Source: Halolamina rubra (GTDB taxonomy: Archaea > Halobacteriota > Halobacteria > Halobacteriales > Haloferacaceae). From it: DNA of 64,000 nt. This document shows, piece after piece, positions 18,057 to 27,159 of the stretch. The position numbers and the translations under genes were made by a program. The notes under the pieces were generated by a model, which saw only the letters and a list, made by a program, of their open reading frames with translations, searched no databases and was not told the origin of the DNA. How positions within the stretch are numbered: the stretch's first letter is position 1; each line of letters starts with the position of its first letter. The DNA lies in contig NZ_BBJN01000009.1 of the NCBI RefSeq assembly GCF_000739555.1, positions 42,851-106,850 of the forward strand, given 5' to 3'.

Positions 18057-19244
18057 CTACCAGGCGTACTCCTCGCGCGGGTCCGTCGCGTCGGCCTCGC
18101 GATCGAACACGTGCTCGCCGTCGACGAACACGTGCTGGGTCCGGCTGTCGACCCGCCAGAACTCGCCGTCCCAGACCGCCACGTCGGCGTCGGTGCCCGG
18201 CTCGAGCGTGCCGACGCGGTCCTCGATGCCCAGGATCTCCGCGGCGTTGACCGTCACGGCGTCGAGGGCGGCCTCCGGCGGGAACCCCTCGCGAACCGCG
18301 AGCCCGACGCAGACGTCGAGATGCTGCTGGGGCAGGATCGGCGCGTCGGTCTGGATCGCGACTTTCACGCCGGCGTCGTGGAGGATCCCCGGCGTCTCGA
18401 AGGTGATGTTGCGGAGCTCGTACTTCGTCGCCGAGGAGATCGACGGGCCGACGACGGCCGGCACGTCGCGCTCGACGAACTCCTCGGCCATCACGTGGCC
18501 CTCGGTCGCGTGCTCGATCGAGAGATCGTCGATGCCGAACTCGTCGGCGATCCGGAACACGGTCCGGATGTCGTCGGCGCGGTGGGCGTGGACTCGGAGC
18601 GGGAGGTCGCCGGTGAGCACCCGCGAGAGGTTCTCCATCCCGAGGTCGCGCTCGAACTCGTCGTCCTCGTCGGCGTTGGCCTTCCGGTCGAGGTAGTCCT
18701 CGGCGGCCATGAACTGCTCGCGGAGCGTGGCGGCGACGCCCGGCCGGGTGGAGGGCTGGCGCCCCTCGCGCTCGCCGTGGAACCGCTTGGGGTTCTCGCC
18801 CATCGCGGCCTTCATCCCGTCCTCCCTGATCAGCATCTCGTCGGCGCGGTCGCCGTAGGTCTTCATCGAGACGATCACGCCGCCGATGACGTTGCCGCTG
18901 CCCATGCGGCTGGAGACGCTGGTGACCCCGTTCTGGAACGCGTGTTTGAGCTCCTCGTCGCGCGGGTGGAACCCGTCGAGCGCGTTGACGTGTGGCGTCG
19001 TCGCCGACGTGCCCTCGTTGAAGTCGCCGTCCTCGGGCTCGCCCCACTCCGCCATCCCGGCGTGGGAGTGGGCGTCGACGAGCCCCGGCGTGACGTGGGC
19101 GCCGTCGACGTCGATCTCCTCTGCGTCGGCCGGCACGTCGACGTCGCCCACGTCGACGATCTCCCCGCCCTCGATCAGTACGTCGCCCTCGACTGTTCCG
19201 CGTTCGGTCTGGGTGTGCACGACCCCGTTCCGGATGGCTCGCAT
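18057..19244 (-). CDS. Amidohydrolase family protein (imidazolonepropionase-like)
   Basis: The 395-residue metal-dependent hydrolase shows the superfamily ligands: H59 and H61 in DAHSHAG, a His in RVHAHRADD (about 211-219), a His in IEHATEGH (about 235-242) and the Asp of IQTDAPIL (about 294-301). The C-terminal part returns to the small beta domain (LEPGTDADVAVWDG). It is closest in pattern to imidazolonepropionase-like amidohydrolases, but histidine-degradation genes are absent nearby, so the substrate is open. It is the first gene of an operon with the MFS transporter, which may export or import its product or substrate. Confidence 0.9.
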   Translation of the reverse strand: MRAIRNGVVHTQTERGTVEGDVLIEGGEIVDVGDVDVPADAEEIDVDGAHVTPGLVDAHSHAGMAEWGEPEDGDFNEGTSATTPHVNALDGFHPRDEELKHAFQNGVTSVSSRMGSGNVIGGVIVSMKTYGDRADEMLIREDGMKAAMGENPKRFHGEREGRQPSTRPGVAATLREQFMAAEDYLDRKANADEDDEFERDLGMENLSRVLTGDLPLRVHAHRADDIRTVFRIADEFGIDDLSIEHATEGHVMAEEFVERDVPAVVGPSISSATKYELRNITFETPGILHDAGVKVAIQTDAPILPQQHLDVCVGLAVREGFPPEAALDAVTVNAAEILGIEDRVGTLEPGTDADVAVWDGEFWRVDSRTQHVFVDGEHVFDREADATDPREEYAW

Positions 19245-19656
19245 ACTCGCGAGTAGCAGCGGTGGGACAAATGATTTCGGTTCGAAGCACGCCCGGCCGC
19301 GGCGCGGGGCTGGCGTCTCGCCGTGCGAGGGATTAACACCCCCGGAGTAGAGTTAAGTGCCACCGCGTCAGAGCAACTGACAGGTCGAACGATGCGCCTC
19401 CCGACATCCCTCCCGATGCTCGCAGGGCTCAATAGCTCTGCGCTCGGGTCTACCGGAGCGGACCGGTTCGGGTACGTCGGGATTATTGCATCCGTACGTC
19501 CGCAGGTTCGTTCCGGTCGGCTCGCAGCGTGAATCCGTTCACGGCGGCCCGGTCGGTGCGAACCTGCACTCTCCTGGAGCCGTCTGTTCACGCTGTGGGC
19601 CAACTCCCACGGGAGCTGGTCCCCCCAGCACGTTCGAGTCGTGGTGGGAGCATGCG
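19245..19656. other. 412 bp intergenic region without a convincing gene
   Basis: This stretch separates the divergent amidohydrolase from a small unknown gene. On the left it should hold the amidohydrolase promoter (minus-strand AAATCATTTG near 19270). It has short open frames, none with a recognisable protein. A TATA-like GATTATTGC is at 19481-19489. Two further TTAA-containing motifs (GGGATTAACACC near 19330 and AGAGTTAAGTGCC near 19350) and a small hairpin GTCAG/CTGAC (19364-19378) are also visible. The right half is strongly structured; see the next entry. Confidence 0.6.
19502..19610 (+). ncRNA. Candidate structured leader or small RNA upstream of the 19657 gene
   Basis: A perfect 9 bp stem pairs GCAGGTTCG (19502-19510) with CGAACCTGC (19559-19567). 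It encloses a second hairpin CGTGAA-TCCG-TTCACG (19528-19543). A third hairpin GTGGG/CCCAC (19595-19610) lies just downstream. A TATA-like GATTATTGC at 19481-19489 would start transcription at about the base of the first stem. The RNA could be the 5' leader of the gene at 19657 or a separate transcript. I do not recognise a known riboswitch or RNA family. Confidence 0.35.
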
Positions 19657-19965
19657 ATGAGCACCAAAAGCTCCGACGGGTCGGCGGTTCGCCGCCAGCC
19701 CGTCGGCGTGGACTGTACAGTCAGCGTCCCGCGCAACGCCGCCGGCGACCTCGAGACCGGCGTCCGCGACCGCCTCGGCGGCGCCGACGGCGTCGACGCG
19801 GTCGAGGAGGTCGACCTGCAGGGCATCCGGCCCGGCCTGAACGACCTGACGGTCACGGTCTCGGCGTCGCTCGTCGTCGACGACGGCGCCGAGACGGCCG
19901 CCCGGCTGGAGGACCGCTTCGGCGTCAGCGAGGTCGAGGTAGAGTTACGCACGGGGCCGCCCTAG
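19657..19965 (+). CDS. Hypothetical haloarchaeal protein of 102 residues
   Basis: The product (MSTKSSDGSAVRRQPVGVD...) is a small acidic protein with a predicted alternating strand-helix pattern: strand VDCTVSVP, helix with RDRLGGADGVDAVEE, strand DLTVTVSASLVV, helix ETAARLEDRF, strand VEVELRTG. That beta-alpha-beta layout resembles small ferredoxin-like or ACT-like folds, but I recognise no family. Codon use looks like the neighbours. It is preceded by a structured leader and its TAG stop lies inside the first of the tandem hairpin repeats at 19964, so it may belong functionally to that element. It could also be an ordinary small protein with a chance association. Confidence 0.55.
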   Translation: MSTKSSDGSAVRRQPVGVDCTVSVPRNAAGDLETGVRDRLGGADGVDAVEEVDLQGIRPGLNDLTVTVSASLVVDDGAETAARLEDRFGVSEVEVELRTGPP

Positions 19966-20139
19966 CCAGTCACGGCGCGTGACCTGCGGCGACCTCCGTG
20001 TCGCCGCGACGGAACTTGATGCCGTGACTGTGCGTAGCCAACAACGGCGCGTGACCAACCGCCGCCTCCGTGCGGCGGTTACGGAACCTACGCCGTGACT
20101 GTGTATAGCCAACTACGGCACGTGACCAACCGCCGCCTC
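19964..20139 (+). repeat. Tandem 71-72 bp hairpin repeats with compensated stem changes
   Basis: Two full units (19964-20035 and 20036-20106) and a truncated third (20107-20139) begin AGCCA. Each full unit folds into one long hairpin. The inner 9 bp stem is TGCGGCGAC/GTCGCCGCG in unit 1 and AACCGCCGC/GCGGCGGTT in unit 2, both closed by the identical loop CTCCGT. The arms differ at five of nine positions, and every difference is matched on the other arm. Flanks GTGACC and ACGGAAC are identical, and an outer stem pairs CACGGC with GCCGTG (ACGGCG/CGCCGT in unit 2). Unit 3 keeps only the 5' arm. No spacers, so not CRISPR. The rest of the gap to 20283 shows nothing but the pus10 promoter region. 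Confidence 0.85.
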
Positions 20140-20283
20140 AACCACTCGCCGCCGGCACTCGTCCCCGCCGGCGAACGAGCCCTCCGTCTACGGGGCCGCC
20201 GACGCGGCCTCGATTCTTCGACCCACCAGCCGCGCCGCCGGGGAAGGGCAAGGTAGTTACCCGTTCCGCCCCCGACTCCCGCC

Positions 20284-21567
20284 ATGAGCGTACTGGAGGA
20301 CGCCCGCGCCGTGCTCGCGGTCGACGGGGTCTGCGACGCCTGTCTGGGCCGCGTGTTCGCCGACCGGAGCCACGGCCTCACCAACCGCGACCGGGGGCGG
20401 GCGCTGCGCACCGTCGTCGGCCTCGAGGACGACGAGCCGCCGGAGTACGTCGACCCCGACGGCTGCTGGGTCTGCGAGGGCCGCTGTGGCGAGTTCGACG
20501 AGTGGGCCGAGCGCGCCGCCGCCGCGGTCGAGGACGTGGAGTTCGAGAGCTACCAGGTCGGCACCCGCCCGCCGGCGCTGATCGAGGAGAACGAGCGCAT
20601 GCTCCGGGAGGACGCCGGGCTCGACACCGACGCCGGCGAGCGGTTCAAGAGCGAGTTCAACCGCGAGGTCGGCAAGCGCGTCGGCCGGCTCACCGACACC
20701 GAGGTCGACTTCGAGCGCCCGGACGTGCAGTTCCTGCTCGACCTCGAGGACGACGCCGTCGAGGCGCAGGTGAACTCCGCGTTCGTCTACGGCCGCTACC
20801 GGAAGCTGGAGCGGGGGATCCCGCAGACGAAGTGGCCCTGCTCGGCCTGCAACGGCAGCGGGCGACAGGGCCGGGAGCCCTGCGAGGAGTGTGACGGGCT
20901 CGGCTACCGCTACCCCGAGAGCGTCGAACAGCTCACCGCGCCCGTCGTCGAGGACGTGATGGACGGCGTGGGGGCGACGTTCCACGGCGCCGGCCGCGAG
21001 GACGTCGACGCCCGGATGCTCGGCACCGGCCGGCCGTTCGTCATCGAGGTCGAGGAGCCCCGCCGGCGCGTCGTCGACACCGACCGCCTGCAGTCGGACA
21101 TCAACGCGTTCGCCGAGGGGAAAGTCGAGGTCGAGGGGCTGCGGCTCGCGACCCACGAGATGGTCGAGCGCGTGAAGCGCCACGACGCCTCGAAGCGCTA
21201 CCGCGCCGAGATCGCGTTCGACGAGGACGTGGACGCCGAGGCGTTCACTGAGGCGCTCGCGGAACTCGACGGCGCGACGATCGAGCAGGAGACGCCCAAC
21301 CGCGTCGACCACCGCCGGGCGAGCAAGGTCCGGACCCGCGACGTGTACGAGATCGAGGGCGAGCTCGCGGACGCCCGAAGCGCGACCGTCGAGATCCACG
21401 GCGCCGGCGGGCTGTACATCAAGGAGCTAATCTCCAGCGACGAGGGTCGCACCACCCCCTCGCTCGCGGGCCTGCTCGACGTCGGCGCCGAGGTGACCGC
21501 GCTGGACGTGCTCCGGGTCGAGGGCGAGTCGGAACCGTTCGAGAACGCGTCGTACTTCCGGGACTGA
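20284..21567 (+). CDS. pus10: tRNA pseudouridine synthase Pus10
   Basis: The 427-residue enzyme makes pseudouridine 54/55 in the T loop of archaeal tRNAs. The N-terminal zinc-binding accessory domain shows CDAC (about residues 17-20) and CWVC (about 62-65). The catalytic domain contains the loop [16 protein letters not shown] with the essential Asp (near 243) and ends with the [12 protein letters not shown] and [22 protein letters not shown] segments typical of Pus10. A second CxxC pair (CSAC, CEEC) is in the middle. A TATA-like TAGTTACC lies about 30 bp before the ATG. Its TGA overlaps the ATG of rnhB (TGATG). Confidence 0.95.
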   Translation: MSVLEDARAVLAVDGVCDACLGRVFADRSHGLTNRDRGRALRTVVGLEDDEPPEYVDPDGCWVCEGRCGEFDEWAERAAAAVEDVEFESYQVGTRPPALIEENERMLREDAGLDTDAGERFKSEFNREVGKRVGRLTDTEVDFERPDVQFLLDLEDDAVEAQVNSAFVYGRYRKLERGIPQTKWPCSACNGSGRQGREPCEECDGLGYRYPESVEQLTAPVVEDVMDGVGATFHGAGREDVDARMLGTGRPFVIEVEEPRRRVVDTDRLQSDINAFAEGKVEVEGLRLATHEMVERVKRHDASKRYRAEIAFDEDVDAEAFTEALAELDGATIEQETPNRVDHRRASKVRTRDVYEIEGELADARSATVEIHGAGGLYIKELISSDEGRTTPSLAGLLDVGAEVTALDVLRVEGESEPFENASYFRD

Positions 21568-22218
21568 TGCGCGTCGGCGCCGACGAGGCCGGGAAGGGCC
21601 CCGCGCTGGGCCCGCTGGTCGCCGGCGCGGTCAGAGCCGACCCCGACGATCTCCCGTCGGGGCTCGACGACTCGAAGAAGCTCTCCGCCGCGCGCCGGGA
21701 GGAACTCGCCGCTGCCCTCCGCGAGCACCCCGAGATATCGGTCGCCACGGCAGCCGTCTCGCCCGCACGCATCGACGCTCCCGAGACCGACATGAACACG
21801 CTGGGCGTCGCCGCGCAGGCCGACGCCGTCGCCGCGGTCGCGGCGGGGGGGCGACGACGTGGTCGCCGACGCCGCCGACACCGACGCGTCGCGGTTCGGC
21901 CGCCGGCTCCGGGACGCGGTGGCCGAGTCCGGCACCGAGGTCGCGGTCACCGCCGAGCACGGCGCCGACGAGAGACACGCGGTCGTCTCGGCGGCGAGCG
22001 TCGTCGCGAAGGTCGAGCGCGACCGCCGGATGGCCGCGATCGACGCGGAGTACGACCGCGAGGTGGGCAGCGGCTACCCCTCGGACCCGACGACGAGAAC
22101 GTTCCTCGCCGACTACGTCGACGAGCACGGCGAGCTCCCCGACTGCGCGCGGGCGACGTGGTCGACCTGCGAGGACGTTCTCGCGAGCGCGGAACAGTCC
22201 GGGCTGAGCGACTTCTAA
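21567..22218 (+). CDS. rnhB: Ribonuclease HII, interrupted by a one-base insertion in a G run
   Basis: RNase HII cleaves RNA in RNA-DNA hybrids and at single ribonucleotides. The first frame shows the active-site start [14 protein letters not shown] with the DEAGKG motif and DDSKKLS. Phase is lost in a run of seven G at 21845-21851. With six G the sequence reads on as [15 protein letters not shown] in the frame that continues to 22218, through [14 protein letters not shown] and GSGYPSDP. The C-terminus is QSGLSDF, a good PCNA-interacting (PIP) box as in other archaeal RNase HII. So the gene is probably intact in reality, about 216 residues. Translationally coupled to pus10; convergent with the next gene with overlapping stops. 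Confidence 0.9.
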
Positions 22219-22481
22219 CGGAACGGCGGGAGCTCCCAGGCGTACGCGCCGAGCGCGAGCAGCGCGCCGACCCACGCGACGAGGACGACGACCAGCGGCG
22301 CCCCCAGCACCAGCAGCACGCCCGCGAGCGCCGGGAGCGCGAAGAACCCCAGCAGCAGGCCGCCGCCGAGCTGGGCGAGCGCCCGGACGGCGCCGCGGAT
22401 CTCCGCGCGGACCGCCTCGCGGATCGCTCGCTGGGTCGCTGGATCGACCTCGTCGTCCGACTCGTCGGGCGGGGAGGGCAT
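22215..22481 (-). CDS. Small two-helix membrane protein
   Basis: The 88-residue product has a charged N-terminal half (residues 1-38, helical) and two hydrophobic segments (about 40-60 and 63-82, rich in Leu, Val, Gly and Ala) before a short polar tail. I recognise no family. It lies downstream of secD on the same strand with its own possible promoter (minus-strand CGCTTTTCTC near 22510), and its stop overlaps that of rnhB by 4 bp. Confidence 0.6.
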   Translation of the reverse strand: MPSPPDESDDEVDPATQRAIREAVRAEIRGAVRALAQLGGGLLLGFFALPALAGVLLVLGAPLVVVLVAWVGALLALGAYAWELPPFR

Positions 22482-22522
22482 GCGCTCAGGTTCGAGCGGC
22501 GGCGAGAAAAGCGTTCGGCGGC

Positions 22523-24123
22523 TCAGTGCTCGCCGGTCAGCAGCGAGCGCAGGATGTCGCCGTAGGCGGGTCGCGTCACCAGCACCCCGACGAGCACGCC
22601 GAGGATGGTGAAGATCGCGAACCCGCGGAGCTGGCCGAGCGAGAGCACCGCCAGCGGCGACAGCGCGAGATCGTCGTCGCCGCCGCGGCGCCGATCACCC
22701 AGAACGCCTTGCGGAAGCGGCTCTGGAACACGCGCTGGCTGGTCACTTCACCCTCGCTCATCACCTCGTCGGCGATGATGATCAGGTCGTCAACCCCGGT
22801 CCCGATCGCGGCGACGAAGCCGGCGATCACCGAGAGGTCGATCGGGTAGCCGATCGCGGCGGCGGCGCCCATCAGGATCACCACCTCCGAGAGCGCGGTG
22901 ACGATCATCGGCCCCGCGACCTCGACGCGCCGGTAGCGGGCGAACACCACGCCGCTCACGGCGAGCACCGCGGCGATCCCCGCGATCAGCGAGTCGGTCT
23001 TGAACCGGTCGGACTGCGAGGGGTCGACGTACAGCATCGAGTTCTGGTCGAGGTCGAGCTCGGTCGGGAGCGCGCCGGCGCGGAGGTTGATCGCGACCTC
23101 CTGCGCCGTCGAGAGGTTGCCGGTCGTCAGGCGGTACTGCGGGTCGTCCGCCCACTCACCGTTTCGCATCGGCCGGGCGAGCCCCTCGTCGACGCCGAAG
23201 GAGCGTACCACCTGGCCGTCTTGGACGAGGAAGAGGCAGGGCGCGCTTTCGTTGGGGTTCTCCGGGTCGCACCGATCCGTGCCGCCCTCCTGTGCGAGGC
23301 CGGTGTCGACGAAGCGCTGCTGGACGTCCTCGGCCGCGTCGTCCCTGACGACGACGCCGACCTCGGCGCCCTGCCCGCCCTCGATCTGTCGGGCGTTGCC
23401 GACCTGTCGGAGGTCCTCGGAGTCCATCACGGTGGTCCGGACGTACGTCCCGTTCTCGTTCTGGTGGTACGCCTGGATCAGCACCTGGCCGCGGGACTCG
23501 ATCAGGTCACGCACCGCGGTCTGGTTGGCGTTGGGCACCTCGACGACGATCACGTCGCCGCCGACGACCCGGACGGTCCCGCCGGAGAGGCCGGCCTCGT
23601 TGACCTTCTGTCTGAGCACCGTGACCGCCGTCTGCTGGGTGATGTCAGAGACGCGGTTGTACGTGTCGTCGGCCTCGTACCCGGCCTCGTTCAGCGCGGT
23701 TTCGAGCTGTGCGGCGGTGACGTTCTCCGTCCGCACCTCGACGACGGTCGTCTGCTGGACGGTGTCGCCGTACTCGCCGGGGTAGCGGACGGCGACGTCC
23801 TGTGCGCTCGCGTTCTCGAGCCCGGCCGCGACCTCGGAGCGCAGCGTCGCCGTCTCGGTCCCCTCCGGGACGTCGACGCCCGTGGCGTGGACGCCGACTA
23901 GCGGCGCCTGGATCCGCGTGCCGCCGGAGAGCTCGAGGCCGTACTGCAGGTTCGTCATCCCGGTGTCCGCCGCCGTCCCGTTGGCCGTCGACCCCGGCGT
24001 GTTGGTGCTCGGCGCCGTCGTCGGCGAGAACAGCGCGAACACGCTCGCGAGCACGATCACGACCAGCAGTACGACCCGCCAGTTCTCCTTGACGCTGGCC
24101 CACGTGCCGCCTTCGTCGGCCAT
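22523..24123 (-). CDS. secD: Protein-export membrane protein SecD, frameshifted near its C-terminus
   Basis: SecD works with SecF beside the Sec translocon to support protein export. The frame from the ATG at 24123 shows the first transmembrane helix ([16 protein letters not shown]), the family D1-type motif [14 protein letters not shown], the large external domain, and transmembrane helices 2 onward including the [13 protein letters not shown] motif. It then loses phase after GAAAATT near 22669. Adding one base restores the expected final helices ([19 protein letters not shown]) and a stop at 22523, giving about 533 residues. A single missing base next to a G is the simplest explanation. Its ATG overlaps the secF stop (TAATG). 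Confidence 0.92.
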
Positions 24124-25001
24124 TATCGGTTCACCCCCTCGAACTTCCACCAGCGGAGCAGCGACATGTTGAGCATGTAGGTGTTCAGCAGGTCGGTCGC
24201 GAGGCCGAAGACGAGGATGAGGCCGATCGAGGAGAGCAGCCCGATCCCGAACGCGGTCGCGACGATCGTCATCACGATCATCGCGGCGATCGAGGTCAGC
24301 GTCATCGTGATCCCGGTCTCCATCGCGCGGTAGGCCGACTCGTAGAAGCTCCCCTGCCGCCGGAGCACGTGGTTGTTGAGCAGGATGTCGGAGTCGACGG
24401 AGTAGCCGATGATCATCAGCAGCGCGGCGACGGAGCCGAGCGTGAGCTGGATCCCCAGCACGTTCATCAGCGCCAGCGGCACCACCACGTCGGAGAACGC
24501 CGACACCACGACGGCGATGCTCGGCACGAACGTCCGGAACATCGCGAACACGAGCACGCTCATCCCGGCGAAGGCGACGGCGATGCCGCCGATCGCCTGG
24601 GTCTGTGCCTCGCTCCCGAAGCTGGGCGACGTTGAGTCGATCGACTCGACGCCGAAGCCGGCGTCCTCGGCCTGGCTCTCCAGCTGTTCGCTGTTCGCCT
24701 CCGTGCCGAAGCTGACGATGTAGATGTCGCTCCCGGCGACCGGCTGGATCCCCGCCGGTTCGGCCGTGAACGCCTCACGGATCTGCTGCTCGGCGTTCGG
24801 TCCGTCGACCTGGAGCCGCATCTCGGTGCCGCCGGTGAACTCCATGCCGGGATCGACCGGCGCGCCGGTCGTGAGCCAGACGCCGCCGATGATCAGGAGG
24901 GCCACCGCCAGCACCGCCAGCGGCACCGCCACCAGCTGTCGGTTCGAGTACTCGGCGTAGTCCACCTCCGGGAGCCCGAAGGGGAGGTCCACGCTGGGCA
25001 C
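24123..25001 (-). CDS. secF: Protein-export membrane protein SecF
   Basis: The 292-residue protein has six hydrophobic segments and the SecF signature region around MEFTGGTEMRLQ near residue 52, SVDSDILLNNHV (about 206-217) and a C-terminal helix pair with FGLATDLLNTYMLN. The gene order secF then secD is usual in haloarchaea. A GTG start at 25001 gives the expected N-terminus ahead of the first membrane helix. It overlaps secD by one base; both are expected in one transcript. Confidence 0.95.
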   Translation of the reverse strand: MPSVDLPFGLPEVDYAEYSNRQLVAVPLAVLAVALLIIGGVWLTTGAPVDPGMEFTGGTEMRLQVDGPNAEQQIREAFTAEPAGIQPVAGSDIYIVSFGTEANSEQLESQAEDAGFGVESIDSTSPSFGSEAQTQAIGGIAVAFAGMSVLVFAMFRTFVPSIAVVVSAFSDVVVPLALMNVLGIQLTLGSVAALLMIIGYSVDSDILLNNHVLRRQGSFYESAYRAMETGITMTLTSIAAMIVMTIVATAFGIGLLSSIGLILVFGLATDLLNTYMLNMSLLRWWKFEGVNR

Positions 25002-25130
25002 TCACCTCACCTCCCGGACGAACTGATTCATACCGCCGAGTTCCCCACGCGTGCCGAATAAGCCTTCTCTTACCGTTCGCGCCCGGGCGTCGATGTGGCA
25101 CGGAGCCAACGTTGATACGTCACGGGGTCT

Positions 25131-25844
25131 ATGACTAGCACGATGCTGCTCCAGTCAGGGCTGCTCGGCCCGGAGACGCTCCCCCTGCTGCTGGTCGCGG
25201 CGGGGATCGCGCTGTCGATCGCGGAGGCGTTGGCGCCGGGTGCCCACTTCGTCGTCGTCGGCGTCTCGCTGCTCGGGGCGGGGCTCGTCGGCCTGCTGCT
25301 CGGCCCAGCGGCGACGCCGTTCGTGCTCGCCGGGCTCGTGCTCCTGATCGGGATCGTCACGCTGTACGGCTACCGCGAACTCGACATCTACGGCGGGAAG
25401 GGCCAGGCCCAGACCAGCTCCTCGAGCGACCTGAAGGGCCAGACCGCCCGCGTCACCTCGCGGGTCACCCCGCGGGAGGGCGAGGTGAAGATCGACAACG
25501 GCGGCTTCAACCCGTACTACTCCGCCCGCACGATCGAGGGCGAGATCCCCGAGGGCGAGGAGGTGATGGTCGTCGACCCCGGCGGCGGCAACGTCGTCAC
25601 CGTCGAGTCGCTGGGGACGATCGAGGGGAGCCTCGACCGCGAACTCGAGCGCGCCCGCGCCGAGAACGCCCGCAAGGAGGCCGCGGAGGAACGCCCCGAC
25701 GACGTCGCCGAGGACGCCGAAGGCGACGACGACGCTCAGTCGACCGACGAGGCCTCGACCGGCGACGACTCCGGCTGGACCTCCCGGCCGGACGCGGCCT
25801 CAGACGACGAGGAGGAGTCCGAGCGCGAGACCGAGACGAACTGA
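25131..25844 (+). CDS. NfeD-family membrane protein
   Basis: The 237-residue protein has three or four N-terminal membrane segments (about residues 8-78) followed by an NfeD-type OB-fold domain (about 95-165: LKGQTARVTSRVTPREGEV, then EEVMVVDPGGGNVVTVES) and a long acidic tail. NfeD proteins are usually encoded beside SPFH/stomatin proteins and are thought to help organise membrane complexes; here the SPFH gene follows directly. An in-frame ATG at 25143 is an alternative start. Confidence 0.88.
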   Translation: MTSTMLLQSGLLGPETLPLLLVAAGIALSIAEALAPGAHFVVVGVSLLGAGLVGLLLGPAATPFVLAGLVLLIGIVTLYGYRELDIYGGKGQAQTSSSSDLKGQTARVTSRVTPREGEVKIDNGGFNPYYSARTIEGEIPEGEEVMVVDPGGGNVVTVESLGTIEGSLDRELERARAENARKEAAEERPDDVAEDAEGDDDAQSTDEASTGDDSGWTSRPDAASDDEEESERETETN

Positions 25845-25870
25845 GCCGGCCCGACGCCGCCGCCTGGTGG

Positions 25871-25876
25871 TTTTTT
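25871..25876 (+). terminator. T6 tract after the NfeD gene
   Basis: Six consecutive T lie 27 bp past the nfeD stop, a possible archaeal terminator. The same TTTTTTCGCGGG string recurs at 58537, so it could instead be an upstream element of the following gene. Confidence 0.4.
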
Positions 25877-25883
25877 CGCGGGA

Positions 25884-25893
25884 AACTATTAAG
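25884..25893 (+). promoter_or_regulatory. TATA element of the SPFH gene
   Basis: AACTATTAAG is centred about 29 bp upstream of the ATG at 25918, which fits a leaderless or nearly leaderless mRNA and means the SPFH gene can be expressed independently of nfeD. Confidence 0.6.
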
Positions 25894-25917
25894 CCACCAA
25901 CACCCCAACCCCGGGTT

Positions 25918-27063
25918 ATGGTACTCGCACCACTGCAGTTCGCCGGCGCCGTCACGGGCGTCGTCGGGCTGCTGTTCCTCTTCGTCGTCATCGCCGCGGT
26001 GTGGCAGGCCGTGGAGATCGTCGACGCGACAGAGAAGAAAGCCCTCACCGTGTTCGGGGAGTACCGCAAGCTCCTCGAGCCGGGTATCAACTTCATCCCG
26101 CCCTTTGTCTCCCAGACCCACGCGTTCGACATGCGGACGCAGACGCTCGACGTGCCCCGCCAGGAGGCGATCACGCGGGACAACTCCCCGGTCACCGCCG
26201 ACGCCGTCGTCTACATCAAGGTGATGGACGCACGGAAGGCGTACCTCGAAGTCGACGACTACAAGACCGCCGTCTCCAACCTCGCCCAGACGACCCTCCG
26301 TGCGGTGCTGGGCGACATGGAGCTCGACGACACGCTGAACAAGCGCCAGGAGATCAACGCTCGGATCCGGAAGGAGCTCGACGAGCCCACCGACGAGTGG
26401 GGGATCCGCGTCGAGTCCGTCGAGGTCCGCGAGGTCAACCCCTCGAAGGACGTCCAGCAGGCGATGGAGCAGCAGACCTCCGCCGAGCGCCGCCGCCGCG
26501 CCATGATCCTCGAGGCGCAGGGGGAGCGACGCTCCGCCGTCGAGGAGGCCGAGGGGGAGAAGCAGTCCAACATCATCCGCGCCCAGGGGGAGAAGCAGTC
26601 CCAGATCCTCGAGGCGCAGGGTGACGCCATCTCGACCGTGCTCCGCGCGAAATCCGCCGAATCGATGGGCGAGCGCGCGATCATCGACAAGGGGATGGAG
26701 ACGCTGGAGAACATCGGGCAGGGCGACTCCTCGACGTTCATCATGCCCCAGGAGCTCACCTCGCTGGTCGGCCGCTACGGCCAGCACCTGACTGGGAGCG
26801 ACACCAAGACCAAGGAGAGCCTCAACTCGCTGGACTTCGACGAGGAGACCCGAGAGATGCTGGGGCTCGACGACATCGAGAACATCCTCGGCCAGATCGA
26901 CGAGGCCGCCGAACTCGACACCGAGGCGATGGAGGAGGAGGCCGAGAAGATCATGTCCGGCGACACCGAGCCCGACATTCAGTCGGCCGACGACGTGGTC
27001 GCCGACGCCGACGAGTCCGAGTTCGTCGACGACGCCGAAGTCGAGACCGAGGAGTCGAGCTAA
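25918..27063 (+). CDS. SPFH/stomatin (band 7) family protein
   Basis: The 381-residue protein has one N-terminal membrane helix (about residues 8-30), an SPFH domain (about 32-205, with KKALTVFGEYRKLLEPGINF and NPSKDVQQAM), and a long Glu/Gln/Ala-rich coiled coil (EAQGERRSAVEEAEGEKQ and following repeats) that mediates oligomerisation. An acidic C-terminal extension of about 90 residues follows. Stomatin-like proteins form membrane microdomain scaffolds. The adjacent nfeD is the classical partner. Confidence 0.92.
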   Translation: MVLAPLQFAGAVTGVVGLLFLFVVIAAVWQAVEIVDATEKKALTVFGEYRKLLEPGINFIPPFVSQTHAFDMRTQTLDVPRQEAITRDNSPVTADAVVYIKVMDARKAYLEVDDYKTAVSNLAQTTLRAVLGDMELDDTLNKRQEINARIRKELDEPTDEWGIRVESVEVREVNPSKDVQQAMEQQTSAERRRRAMILEAQGERRSAVEEAEGEKQSNIIRAQGEKQSQILEAQGDAISTVLRAKSAESMGERAIIDKGMETLENIGQGDSSTFIMPQELTSLVGRYGQHLTGSDTKTKESLNSLDFDEETREMLGLDDIENILGQIDEAAELDTEAMEEEAEKIMSGDTEPDIQSADDVVADADESEFVDDAEVETEESS

Positions 27064-27090
27064 CGCCGCCGCCACCCGATCTTTCGCTGG

Positions 27091-27099
27091 GTATATAAC
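27091..27099 (+). promoter_or_regulatory. TATA element of the ABC importer operon
   Basis: GTATATAAC is a near-consensus TATA box 61-69 bp upstream of the permease ATG, implying a leader of about 40 nt, longer than usual for this genome. Confidence 0.6.
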
Positions 27100-27159
27100 C
27101 GACGAATAGCTACCGGCAGGTGTGTCTCGGCTGACCGACCGCGCCGCGTCGCCGCCGCG

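Noticed and set aside
19964..20139. Possible CRISPR array
   Set aside because: Units are contiguous, without unique spacers, and diverge in a compensated way; no cas genes are present.
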